Shown here: positions 53,806-64,000 of the stretch, one piece after another
Numbering within the stretch: position 1 is the stretch's first letter
Layout of the letters: each line of letters opens with the position of its first letter
Notes under the pieces: model-generated
The model's input: only the letters and a program-made list of their open reading frames with translations
Told to the model about the DNA's origin: nothing
The model's database searches: none
Program-made: the position numbers and the translations under genes
Assembly: GCA_016717225.1 (NCBI GenBank)
Contig: JADKGB010000017.1
Coordinates: 50,039 to 114,038, forward strand
Source of the DNA: Flavobacteriales bacterium
GTDB taxonomy: Bacteria > Bacteroidota > Bacteroidia > Flavobacteriales_F > PHOS-HE28
Length of the DNA: 64,000 nt
Reading direction: 5' to 3'

Positions 53806-56800
53806 ATGATATCCCTTATGAAACCCCTCCTGCTGATCACAGCGCTCGCGCCTGCACCCTTGTGCATGGCACAGAACGGTTGGACCCAAAAAGCCGACTA
53901 CGGTGGCGGGGCACGCCGCGGTGCAGTTGGCTTCTCCATCGGAAGCAAAGGGTATATCGGGACCGGGCATGAGATCGGAGGCGGCGCGACGGCCGACTTC
54001 TGGGAGTTTGACCCGACTACGAACAGCTGGAGCCAAAAGGCCAACGTCTACACGCAAGGCATCGCCTACGGCGTGGGATTCGCTATCGGCGGCAAAGGGT
54101 ACATTGGATCTCTGCCGGGCTTCTGGGAGTATGATCCCCTCGTTCAACACATGGACCCAGAAAGCCGATTTCGGGGTGGTGCAACCAAGGATCCCTGGCC
54201 GTTGGCTTTTCCATCGGCTCAAAGGGATACGTAGGTACCGGTTTCAATTACATAGGGGGGGATCCACAGAGTGATTTCTGGGAATACGATCCAACGACCG
54301 ATGCCTGGACACAAAAAGCGGGCTTTCCGGGTGGTGTGCGTTATGGGGCTGTGGGATTTTCAGTAGGCTCAAAGGGATATGTAGGCACAGGACGTTCGTC
54401 TTCCGTTCTCGTCCATAACGATCTCTGGGAGTATGATCCGTCGACGAACGCATGGATCCAAAAGGCCGACCTTCCAGGCAGTGCAAGGGACCAGGCAATA
54501 GGGTTCTGCATTGGCGCCTCTGGCTTCCTTGGCACAGGGTACGGCACCGGGAACACTGTGATCAACGACCTATGGCGATACACTCCTTCGTCGGATTCCT
54601 GGGCGCAAGTGGTCGACTTCACGGGAGGAGGTCGCGCCCAAGCGATCGGATTCTCCATTGGGCCCGTGGGCTACGTTGGCACTGGACTGACCAACACGAT
54701 CAGCGATATCGTCGCTGACTTCTGGGAATTCGACCCGGTTCAAGGCTGTTCGGTGGGGAGTGCATGTGATGACGGTGTACCCTGCACGATCAGATACCGT
54801 CACGAGCAGTTGCGGATGTGCCGGAACCAATGCGCCCGATACGGATAGCGACGGTATTTGCGACCTGTCGGATCCATGCCCTCTCCTGCCGAACCTGAGC
54901 AACGGCCAATCCTGCAATGATGGTGATGCATGCACGATCAACGACATCGTGACCAACTGCGTGTGCGCAGGCACATTCGCGGATACCGACAACGATGGCA
55001 TCTGCGATGCGACCGATCCGTGTCCTCTACTTGCCAACCTCACTCCCGGTGACGCATGTGATGATGGTGATGCCTGCACTGTGAACGACAATGTGGACGC
55101 GTTCTGCGTATGCCAAGGGAGTTTTCAAGATACAGACGGCGACGGGGTCTGCAACGCCAGCGACAACTGCCCATTTCAGCCTGGTGTTATCGGATCGCCC
55201 TGCGACGACGGTGATCCCTGCACCATCAACGATGAAGTGAATTCGATCTGCCTGTGCCAAGGGACCGGCACGCCCGATACGGATGGCGACGGTGTCTGCG
55301 ATACGCAGGACGATTGCCCGAACACACCGGGTGTTATCGGCTCCAGTTGCGACGATGGCAATGCGAACTCCGTGAACGACGTGCTCAACGCCGTTTGCAT
55401 CTGCGAAGGCACGATCACACCGCCTGATTCATGGACAGTGCGCGCGGACTTGCCGGGGACAGGGCGCAAGGACGCAGTAGGTTTCAGTGTTGGCAACTAC
55501 GGCTACATGGGAACCGGCTCGAATGATCTGAACACGTACCAGGATCTCTGGCGCTTCGACCCCGCCACCAATACATGGGCGCAGATGGCGGATGTGGGCG
55601 GTACCCTCCGCACCGGTGCGTTCGCCTTCGCCACAAGCAGCCATGGCTATGTGGGAGAAGGCATGGATGAACAAGGGACCTACCAACAGGACCTCTGGGA
55701 ATACGATCCGTTGACCAATGGCTGGATACTGGTAAGCTCCACCGACCCCCAAGGCAATGGCCGGTTCCGGGCTGTGGCATTCAGCATCGGGGACATTGGT
55801 TACGTAGGACTGGTCAGACCCCATTCGGTCTCACACAGGATCTCTGGTCATTCGATACCGGTACAGGAACATGGACATCTAGAGCCGCCTTCGGCAACGG
55901 CCTGCCGCGCGCCGGCGCCGTCGGATTCAGCATCGGTTCCAAAGGCTACGTAGGCACGGGCACCGATGGCTTCAACAACAACAACGACTTCTGGGAATAT
56001 GATACCACAACAGATACATGGACCCAACTCGGCGACTTTGCGGGAACGGCCCGCAGCTCTGCGGTAGCCTTCGCCATTGGCAATAAGGGCTATCTAGGCA
56101 CCGGCGAGGACAATGCCGGTGATCTTCAGGACTTCCATGAGTATGACCCCCTCACCGACAGTTGGGCACCGCGGGCCAACTACAGCGGTGATATCCGCCA
56201 CGGCGCGACAGGCTTTGCCCTCAATGGAAGGGGATACATCGGAACCGGGGTGAACAACATGGGCTTCCTTGCTGACTTCCGCGAATACACACCAGGAACG
56301 ACGTGTGTTGTCGGGGCTTCATGCGATGATGGCCTCATCTGCACCATCAACGATGTGTACGGCGCAAATTGCACCTGTGCGGGAACCCCTTTGAACGACG
56401 CCGATGGTGATGGCGTATGTGACGAGAACGACCTCTGTTCCGATACGCCCGTGGGCGAAGTAGTCAACACCGACGGTTGCTCCTGCTCGCAACTGATAGT
56501 GGATGATGGCGACCCATGCACCGTAGATGACTGCGTTAACGGGATCGTGACCCATAGTTGCTGCAGAATGGCGACGAAGACCTGGACGGCGTTTGCGATG
56601 GTGGCAGACAGCTGCCCGGAACCTTGACCGGCGAAGCTGTGAACACAAACGGCTGCGCCTGTTCCCAGCAAGTGGTGGATGACGGCGGCCATGCACCATA
56701 GATGACTGCGTGGACGGCAACGTCACGCACACCCTGATCGATGCGGATAGCGATGGCGTATGCGATATGAACGACGACTGCCCGGGTACCGCGAGCGGTA

Positions 56801-59800
56801 CACCGGTAGGCGCGACCGGGTGTTCTTGCGCACAATCGCCGACCACTTGTTTCGACCAAGCGTGTTCAGCGGGTCCGATCGTGGTGGGCGTGAACGGCCC
56901 ATACTCCAACGTGGCCGCATCGGTTCAAGCCGGAGAACCACAACCACCCACCGGTACATGCAACAACCAATTGGGTTGGTGCAGTGGTCAAGTGCCGAGC
57001 CACTCGGTGTGGTTCAGTTTCGTGGCACCACCTTCCGGGAAGATCAGCTTGAACTTCGGCTCCACCAATACGTGGGACAGCCAGATCGCCCTCTGGAGCG
57101 CACCGGATTGCAACGCACTGCTCACAGGCGGCGCGGTACTGGTCGCGGCCAACGATGACTACGTCGGAACACCGCCGTACCCGTACGATGCGGCGATCGC
57201 ACCCGTATGCGTTACCGCTGGTGCCACTTATTATGTGCAGGTGGACGGTTACAACGCGACCACCTTCGACAACTCCAGCTCGAACTGGTGGAGGAGGTAA
57301 CACAGAATTGCGATGATGGCATCGCATGCACGGTGGACAGCTACAACTGTGGTACGGCGCAATGCACGCACGTGCTGCAGGATGCTGATGGCGATGGCGT
57401 ATGTGATGCCAGTGACCCCTGTCCCACCGAAGCACCCGGTGCCGGTGATGTCTTCGCAACTGCCGTGGACATCACCGTATCCGGTGGTGCCGTTGGCGAT
57501 GCCACCTGCTACTCCAACGCATACACCGATGTGAGCACTCCCGGCGATGCCAGCGCTTCCGGCGACCACGATGTGTTCTACAGCTACACCACCGGTGCTT
57601 GTGCCCTCACTCTCGATGTGGAGCTCTGTGGCGGCGATGTCCTACACCTGCTCGATGCCAGCGGCGCACACCTGGCCACCGGGGATGCAACACTGCCCGC
57701 CTTCTGCGGTGCCATCACCAACGGCTCTTCGCTGCTCGCCTTCCCTGTTGCGCCCAACACCCTCTACCACATCGTGGTGGAGGCCGATGCGGAGTTCATC
57801 ATCTCCGGTGGAAGAGAACGACAGCCCGGATTCCGACAACGATGGTCTCTGCGATGCCGCCGATCCCTGCCCCAACCAAGCACCCGGCGCCGGTGATGTG
57901 TTCGCCACAGCCGTGGACATCACCGTATCCGGTGGTGCCGTTGGCGATGCCACCTGCTTCTCCAACGCCTACACCGATGTGAGCACTCCCGGCGATGCCA
58001 GCGCTTCCGGCGATCACGATGTGTTCTACAGCTACACCACCGGTGCATGCGCGCTCATCCTGGACGTGGAGCTCTGCGGCGGTGTCCTCCACCTGCTCGA
58101 TGCCAGCGGTGCGCATCTGGCCACCGGCGATGCAACACTGCCCGCCTTCTGCGGTGCCATCACCAACGGCTCTTCGCTGATCGCCTTCCCTGTTGCGCCC
58201 AACACCCTCTACCACATCGTGGTGGAGGCCGATGCGGAGTTCATCATCTCGGTGGAAGAGAACGACAGCCCGGATTCCGACAACGATGGTCTCTGCGATG
58301 CCGCCGACCCATGCCCCAACCAGGCACCCGGTGCCGGTGATGTCTTCGCCACAGCCGTGGACATCACCGTATCCGGTGGTGCCGTTGGCGATGCCACCTG
58401 CTACTCCAACGCATACACCGATGTGAGCACTCCCGGTGATGCCAGCGCTTCCGGCGATCACGATGTGTTCTACAGCTACACCACCGGTGCCTGCGTTCAA
58501 AGCCTGGACGTGGAACTCTGTGGCGGCGATGTCCTCCACCTGCTCGATGCCAGCGGTGCCCACCTGGCCACCGGCGATGCAACACTACCCGCATTCTGCG
58601 GTGCCATCACCAACGGCTCTTCGCTCATCGCCTTCCCCGTGGCGCCCAACACCCTCTACCACATCGTGGTGGAGGCCGATGCGGAGTTCATCATCTCGGT
58701 GGAAGAGAACGACAGCCCGGACTCCGACAACGATGGTCTCTGCGATGCCGCCGACCCATGCCCCAACCAGGCACCCGGTGCCGGTGATGTCTTCGCAACA
58801 TGCCGTGGACATCACCATATCCGGTGGTGCCGTTGGCGATGCCACCTGCTACTCCAACGCATACACCGATGTGAGCACTCCCGGTGATGCCAGCGCTTCC
58901 GGCGATCACGATGTGTTCTACGCCACACCACCGGTGCTTGCGCTCAAAGCCTGGACGTGGAGCTCTGTGGCGGCGATGTCCTCCACCTGCTGGATGCCAG
59001 CGGTGCCCACCTGGCCACCGGCGATGGAACACTGCCCGCCTTCTGCGGGCCATCACCAACGGCTCTTCGCTGATCGCCTTCCCGTGGCGCCCAACACCTC
59101 TACCACATCGTGGTGGAGGCCGATGCGGAGTTCATCATCTCGGTGGAAGAGAACGACAGCCGGACTCCGACAACGATGGTCTCTGCGATGCCGCCGATCC
59201 CTGCCCCAACCAAGCCCCCGGTGAAGGCGATGCCTTCGCCGATGCCGTGGACATCACCACCGACGGTGGCGCCGTTGGTGATGCCACCTGCTACACCAAC
59301 GCATACACCGATGTGAGCACTCCCGGTGATGCCAGCGCTTCCGGTGATCACGTGTGTTCTACGCTACACCACCGGGCTTGTGCACTAACCGTGGATGTGG
59401 AGCTCTGTGGCGGCGATGTCCTCCACCTGCTGGATGCCAGCGGCGCGCACCTGGCCACCGGCGATGGCACACTGCCCGCCTTCTGCGGTGCCATCACCAA
59501 CGGCTCTTTCGCTGATCGCCTTCCCCGTTGCGCCCAACACCCTCTACCACATCGTGGTGGAGGCCGATGCGGAGTTCATCATCTCGGTGGAAGAGAACGA
59601 CAGCCCGGACTCCGACAACGACGGCCTCTGCGATGCCGCCGATCCATGCCCCAACCAAGCACCCGGCGCCGGTGATGTGTTCGCCACCGCCGTGGACATC
59701 ACCCTGAGCGGTGGTGCTGTTGGCGACGCCACCTGCTACTCCAACGCCTACACCGATGTGAGCACTCCCGGTGATGCCAGCGCTTCCGGCGATCACGATG

Positions 59801-62800
59801 TGTTCTACAGCTACACCACCGGTACTTGTGCCCTCACTCTCGATGTGGAACTCTGTGGCGGCGATGTCCTACACCTGCTCGATGCCAGCGGTGCACACCT
59901 GGCCACCGGCGATGCAACACTGCCCGCCTTCTGCGGTGCCATCACCAACGGCTCTTCGCTGCTCGCCTTCCCCGTGGCACCCAACACACTCTACCACATC
60001 GTGGTGGAGGCCGATGCGGAGTTCATCATCTCGGTGGAAGAGAACGACAGCCCGGATTCCGACAACGATGGTCTCTGCGATGCCGCCGATCCATGCCCCA
60101 ACCAGGCCCGGTGCCGGTGATGTCTTCGCAACTGCGGTGGACATCACCATATCCGGTGGTGCCATCGGCGATGCCACTTGCTACACCAACGCATACACCG
60201 ATGTGAGCACTCCCGGTGATGCCAGCGCTTCCCCTGATCACGATGTGTTCTACGCATACACCACGGGACCTTGCGCACAAAGCGTGGACGTGGAGCTCTG
60301 CGGCGGCGATGTCCTCCACCTGCTGGATGCCAGCGGTGCCCACCTGGCCACCGGCGATGCAACACTGCCCGCCTTCTGCGGTGCCATCACCAACGGCTCT
60401 TCGCTGATCGCCTTCCCCGTGGCGCCCAACACCCTCTACCACATCGTGGTGGAGGCCGATGCGGAGTTCATCATCTCGGTGGAAGAGAACGACAGCCCGG
60501 ATTCCGACAACGATGGTCTCTGCGATGCCGCCGATCCATGCCCCAACCAGGCACCCGGTGCCGGTGATGTCTTCGCAACTGCCGTGGACATCACCGTATC
60601 CGGTGGTGCCGTTGGCGATGCCACCTGCTACTCCAACGCATACACCGATGTGAGCACTCCCGGTGATGCCAGCGCTTCCGGTGACCACGATGTGTTCTAC
60701 TCCTACACCACCGGTGCTTGTGCCCTTACCATCGATGTGGAGCTCTGTGGCGGCGATGTCCTCCACCTGCTCGATGCCAGCGGTGCACACCTGGCCACCG
60801 GCGATGCAACACTACCCGCATTCTGCGGTGCCATCACCAACGGCTCTTCGCTGATCGCCTTCCCTGTTGCGCCCAACACCCTCTACCACATCGTGGTGGA
60901 GGCCGATGCGGAGTTCATCATCTCGGTGGAAGAGAACGACAGCCCGGATTCCGACAACGATGGTCTCTGCGATGCCGCCGACCCATTCCCCAACAGGGCC
61001 CGGTGCCGGTGATGTCTTCGCCACAGCCGTGGACATCACCGTATCCGGTGGTGCCGTTGGCGATGCCACCTGCTACTCCAACGCCTACACCGATGTGAGC
61101 ACTCCCGGCGATGCCAGCGCTTCCGGCGATCACGATGTGTTCTACAGCTACACCACCGGTGCTTGTGCCCTTACCATCGATGTGGAGCTCTGTGGCGGCG
61201 ATGTCCTACACCTGCTCGATGCCAGCGGCGCACACCTGGCCACCGGCGATGGAACACTGCCCGCCTTCTGCGGTGCCATCACCAACGGCTCTTCGCTCAT
61301 CGCCTTCCCTGTTGCGCCCAACACCCTCTACCACATCGTGGTGGAGGCCGATGCGGAGTTCATCATCTCGGTGGAAGAGAACGACAGCCCGGATTCCGAC
61401 AACGATGGTCTCTGCGATGCCGCCGATCCTTGCCCTTGCTCGCCAACCTGGTCAACGGCAACACCTGCGATGACGGCAACGCATGCACGATCAACGATGT
61501 GGTGACCGATTGCGCGTGCGCGGGTACGATACAGGACAGCGATGGCGATGGCGTGTGCGATGCCAACGACAACTGCCCAATTGTGACGGGCCAGATCGGA
61601 TCGAGTTGTGACGACGCTGATACGAACACCATCAACGACTTGCTGAACGCGAACTGCCAGTGCGTAGGAACACCGATAGGCTGCAACACCAACCCGGTAA
61701 CGCTCACCCTCAATACGGATGCGAACGCATCGCAGATCACTTGGTACGTGATGCTCACCGGCACCAACACGGCAGTGTGCAGTGGGTCCGGCTTGGCGAA
61801 CAGTTCCAGCATCAGCGTGAACTGCTGCCTGCCCAACGGCTGCTATGACCTCGTGGTCACCGACGATTTCGGTGACGGCATCGCGGGCGGTGGCTACGTA
61901 CTGCGCGACGGCAATGGCAACCGTATCATCGACAACGCGGGCAACGGAGCGAGCTTCACAACCCTGAGCCTTTCACCCTTTGGCTTCTGTGTGCCCTTGA
62001 GCATCAATACGCTACAGGCAAACAGCTGCGATTTGGAGAACGCTGCGTTGACAACGGTACTCCGCGCCGAGTTGAACCCGGCAGTGACCGCCCAGTTCGG
62101 ATCGAGCAATAGCACCAGTGGCTACCAGTTCTGGGTCACCAACCCCAATGGCGGTTTCACTCGGCGCATCTTGTTGACCCATGCCACCCCAGGCAGTGGT
62201 TCACCTGCAGGAACACCTGCCGCTCAAAAGGCGAGCTACTTTCTGCTCAGCTTCATGAACAGCAGTGCTCCGCTTATTCCGAAAGGCATCCTGCTGAACG
62301 TGCGCGTACGCTCCCAAGTGGCCGGTGTCTATAGCAACTTCGGCCCTGCCTGCCGTCTGATCATTCCTGTGCCAACTTGCGCCACTACACAACTCACTAC
62401 CACAGCCAGCCCGGTAGTCTCCTGCGGTGCACTGGGCCTCACTGTCAGCAGCACTATTTGGGCCAACAACGTTCCCGGGGCTACGGGCTATCAATTCGAA
62501 TTCAGCAGGTCCGGCTACACACGCCGCCTCCTTTCCGGGACGCGCTCAACGGGCTTGAACTTCGCGACACTGCCGCTGCAGGTGAACTTCTGTTACCAAG
62601 TGCGCGTGCGGGTGAGCTTTGACAACAGCGCCACCTACTGTCCGTTCGGTCCGTACTGCAACATCACCATAGGCACTGCCAACTGCAGCAGCGGCATGGC
62701 GCTTGATGGAAGCAGTGACCACATCAGCACAGCGGACGAAGCACGAATGACCCTCTGGCCGAACCCGAACGATGGTGCCGTCATGAACATCTCACTTACC

Positions 62801-63001
62801 GAGTTCGATGCCGCCGTATCCGTGGTATCGATGGATGTGACGGATGTATTCGGCAAGCTGGTCTCCACCCGCACTATACCTGTGCAGGAGCGTTACCTGA
62901 ACACCGCCGTGAACTTCGAGCAGGAACTCGCACCGGGCCTCTACCTGGTGAACCTGACCGTCGGCGAACACCGCTACACCGAAAGACTGGTCATCCATTA
63001 A
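53806..63001 (+). CDS. Giant Kelch/repeat T9SS cargo protein (~3,060 residues), interrupted by many frame changes
   Basis: This is the largest gene of the window, starting at the ATG 53806 or 53818 with a signal peptide (MKPLLLITALAPAPLCMA). The order is Kelch motifs (GAVGFSIGSKGYIGTG, FWEYDP) to about 54740; calcium-loop units (DTDSDGICD) alternating with CNDGDACTIND-type units to 55430; more Kelch motifs to 56290; further CDDG and DADGDGVCD units; a pre-peptidase-like domain (SVWFSFVAPPSGKISLNF); nine 149-residue repeats (57432-61437); another CDDG block; a further domain; and a type A tail (MTLWPNPNDGAVMNISL ... ERLVIH). Frame changes occur near 54150, 54780, 55815, 56570, 56690, 57290, 57808 and in most repeat copies. 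Yet sense continues throughout, so it reads as one gene exported by the T9SS. Confidence 0.8.
57432..61437 (+). repeat. Nine tandem ~447-bp repeats (149 codons)
   Basis: Units begin at about 57432, 57880, 58324, 58771, 59214, 59659, 60106, 60551 and 60996. Spacings of 443-448 reflect small indels. Each unit encodes GAGDVFATAVDITVSGGAVG, VSTPGDASASGDHDVFY, VELCGGDVLHLLDASGAHLA, LYHIVVEADAEFIISVEEN and DSDNDGLCDAADPCPNQ. Copies are nearly identical in DNA. Copy 5 is the most diverged (EGDAFADAVDITTDGG). Confidence 0.9.
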
Positions 63002-63020
63002 GCGACCGCTGATCCGAATG

Positions 63021-63062
63021 GATAGCCCCTCTACTGAACGGTTGAGGGGCTATCGATTTTTT
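63021..63062 (+). terminator. Rho-independent terminator of the giant Kelch gene
   Basis: GATAGCCCCTC (63021-63031) pairs with GAGGGGCTATC (63044-63054) around a 12-base loop, followed by a six-T run. It lies 20 bases after the stop. Confidence 0.88.
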
Positions 63063-63366
63063 CGCACCACCACCTTCGTACTCCCCGCCAGCGCACATCG
63101 GTGATCCGTGCGTAGCAGTCTCGGGCTGGTTCGCCTGTTCTCCCTCAGCTGTGCCACCATGTTACTGTCACTCTGTTGGCCCCTGCACCGGGCCGTGCGT
63201 GGTTTCGGTCTTTTCGCCGGAAGTGGCTAGCATTCACCATTGCCTTCTTTTTTCGCACTTTTTCTCACCCCTTTTCAACCGTCACCCGTTGACCCATTGG
63301 CCCCATCGCCGCACGCCGCATGGACGTGGTAACTACATTCGATATTCACCAAAACCCCACATCACC
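63063..63366. other. Intergenic stretch, no gene seen
   Basis: These 304 bases are free of supported coding sequence. C/T-rich tracts are present (for example 63240-63290). Confidence 0.45.
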
Positions 63367-63829
63367 ATGACATAAATTACTCGTTGCTGCCTTGGTTGGC
63401 GGCGTGGTCGCATCCCTTTTGGGTTGGCTTATTTGGGGCACGTCGCATGGGGCTACTACGAGGCCAGATCACTACGAAGGGCTCATGAAGACAGAAGGTG
63501 AAATGAACCTCGGACTAATGTTCTTGAGCAACTTAACGCTTAGTTGTTGTTGATGGCCCTCTTGTTCCAACGCATGGGCATCAAGGACCTGATGGGTGGC
63601 GCCATGACCGGCGCGCTGATCGGTGGCCTCTTCTTCCTGAGCGTTCGACCTCGGAAGCCTTCGACCATGGGCGAAGAACTACTTCGCCACCACGACGGTA
63701 GTGCTGGTTGATGTGCTGGCCAACATGGTATGGACGGCCTGCATCGGTGAGGTCATCGGCTGCTACTGGGCCGAGGCAAAGGCGGCCACGCACGTAGGCG
63801 TAGCGGTGTTCCTTAGGCTTGGCACCTGA
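63367..63829 (+). pseudogene. Small membrane-protein gene broken by several single-base shifts
   Basis: Joining frames gives a coherent membrane protein of about 155 residues: M-T-K, LLVAALVGGVVASLLGWLIW, GLMKTEGEMNLGLMFLSNL, ALLFQRMGIKDLMGGAMTGA, LIGGLFFLS, then WAKNYFATTTVVLVDVLANM and VWTACIGEVIGCYWAEAKAA, to the stop at 63827-63829. The breaks are an extra base near 63373, an extra G near 63450, one near 63545 and one near 63646. The layout (four spans, G-M-x-x-Y-Y near the first) resembles DUF1761-like small membrane proteins; I cannot name it with certainty. Four shifts in 460 bases is a high density even for this window, so true decay is possible. Confidence 0.6.
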
Positions 63830-63895
63830 GCGTGCCGGGCCTTCTGCGTTCTTGAATGGATCGGCCTGCATCCGTTCCAACGATCCCCTACTGAA

Positions 63896-63903
63896 TACAT
63901 TTG
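63896..63903 (+). promoter_or_regulatory. Bacteroidota -7 box (TACATTTG) before the last gene
   Basis: It is an exact TANNTTTG match, 21 bases upstream of the ATG at 63924. No clear -33 element is seen. Confidence 0.4.
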
Positions 63904-63923
63904 TGGTGGAAGACCCTCTCGCC

Positions 63924-64000
63924 ATGCGCACCTCTACCCTACACTTGTTCTTTCCCTGCAACTCGCTGCACAGCAACCCCGCATTTGGGGCATGACCACC
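63924..64000 (+). CDS. Start of a GloVer-repeat secreted protein (runs off the right edge, one frame change)
   Basis: The ATG at 63924 starts MRTSTLHLFF, a signal-peptide opening. In the neighbouring frame the sequence goes on LSLQLAAQQPRIWGMTT to the end of the window. The (L/I)-W-G-M-T-(T/S) motif is the start of the tandem repeats in GloVer-containing choice-of-anchor proteins, which are secreted by Bacteroidota. One base is lost or gained near 63953. Too little is present to say more. Confidence 0.5.

Noticed and set aside
43046..61437. Regular repeats that might be taken for CRISPR arrays
   Set aside because: Periods of 147 and 447 bp, fully coding, with no short repeat-unique spacer structure.
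53806..63001. Programmed ribosomal frameshifting as the cause of the many frame changes
   Set aside because: No slippery heptamers in the right phase at the breaks, and breaks occur at different places in near-identical repeats; sequence error fits better.
1..64000. tRNA or rRNA genes
   Set aside because: Scanning by eye for T-loop (GTTCGAATC-like) and rRNA-conserved stretches gave no cloverleaf or rRNA segment; a covariance-model search would be decisive.

Overview
The window looks like a chromosomal segment of a GC-rich member of the Bacteroidota, probably a Flavobacteriales-type organism. The main evidence is the density of type IX secretion (T9SS) hallmarks: three proteins with gliding-motility-associated (CHU_C/type B) C-terminal domains or related architecture, a PorP/SprF outer-membrane protein, two type A (Por) sorting tails, SprB, PKD and P-domain modules, and a lone GldM-like domain. 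TANNTTTG-type -7 promoter boxes and a TonB receptor/RND metal-efflux locus with Bacteroidota-style domain fusions agree with this. I found no rRNA, tRNA or CRISPR.

Layout. (1) 1-7 kb: a truncated beta-propeller protein at the left edge, a GlcG/HbpS-like protein, then a large T9SS adhesin followed five bases later by a PorP/SprF protein. (2) 7-12.8 kb, minus strand: a methyltransferase, an arginine block (arginase, citrulline hydrolase CtlX, arginyl-tRNA synthetase) and a frame-disrupted NhaD antiporter. (3) 13-18.2 kb: two more type B T9SS surface proteins, then a cluster of REP-like hairpins. (4) 18.4-19.5 kb: small genes, a GIY-YIG protein and a membrane protein. (5) 19.8-30.9 kb, all minus strand: a metal-handling locus reading OmpR-type regulator, histidine kinase, PepSY-like protein, TonB receptor, truncated EamA gene, His-rich protein, RND pump fused to its outer-membrane factor, and adaptor. 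A 49-bp direct repeat lies on each side of the efflux half, and one copy cuts the EamA gene. (6) 31-35.9 kb: a Fic protein next to a DUF4062/RecG-like ATPase, REP-like DNA, and an IS3-family element. (7) 35.9-42.9 kb: a cupin, a MopE-type protein, T9SS cargo, and small secreted proteins. (8) 42.4-63 kb: two DUF4907-Kelch gene pairs. The first Kelch gene (5.9 kb) holds thirteen 147-bp repeats and two six-Kelch blocks. The second (9.2 kb) holds nine copies of a 447-bp repeat and ends in a T9SS type A tail. Between them lies a two-component system with a propeller-type sensor. (9) 63-64 kb: a strong terminator, a scrambled membrane-protein gene and the start of a GloVer-repeat protein.

Many genes carry single-base frame changes, often in C or G runs or inside near-identical repeats, while housekeeping genes such as argS are intact. 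Residual long-read assembly error is the most economical explanation. For those genes I give the span of the inferred original gene and mark the breaks.
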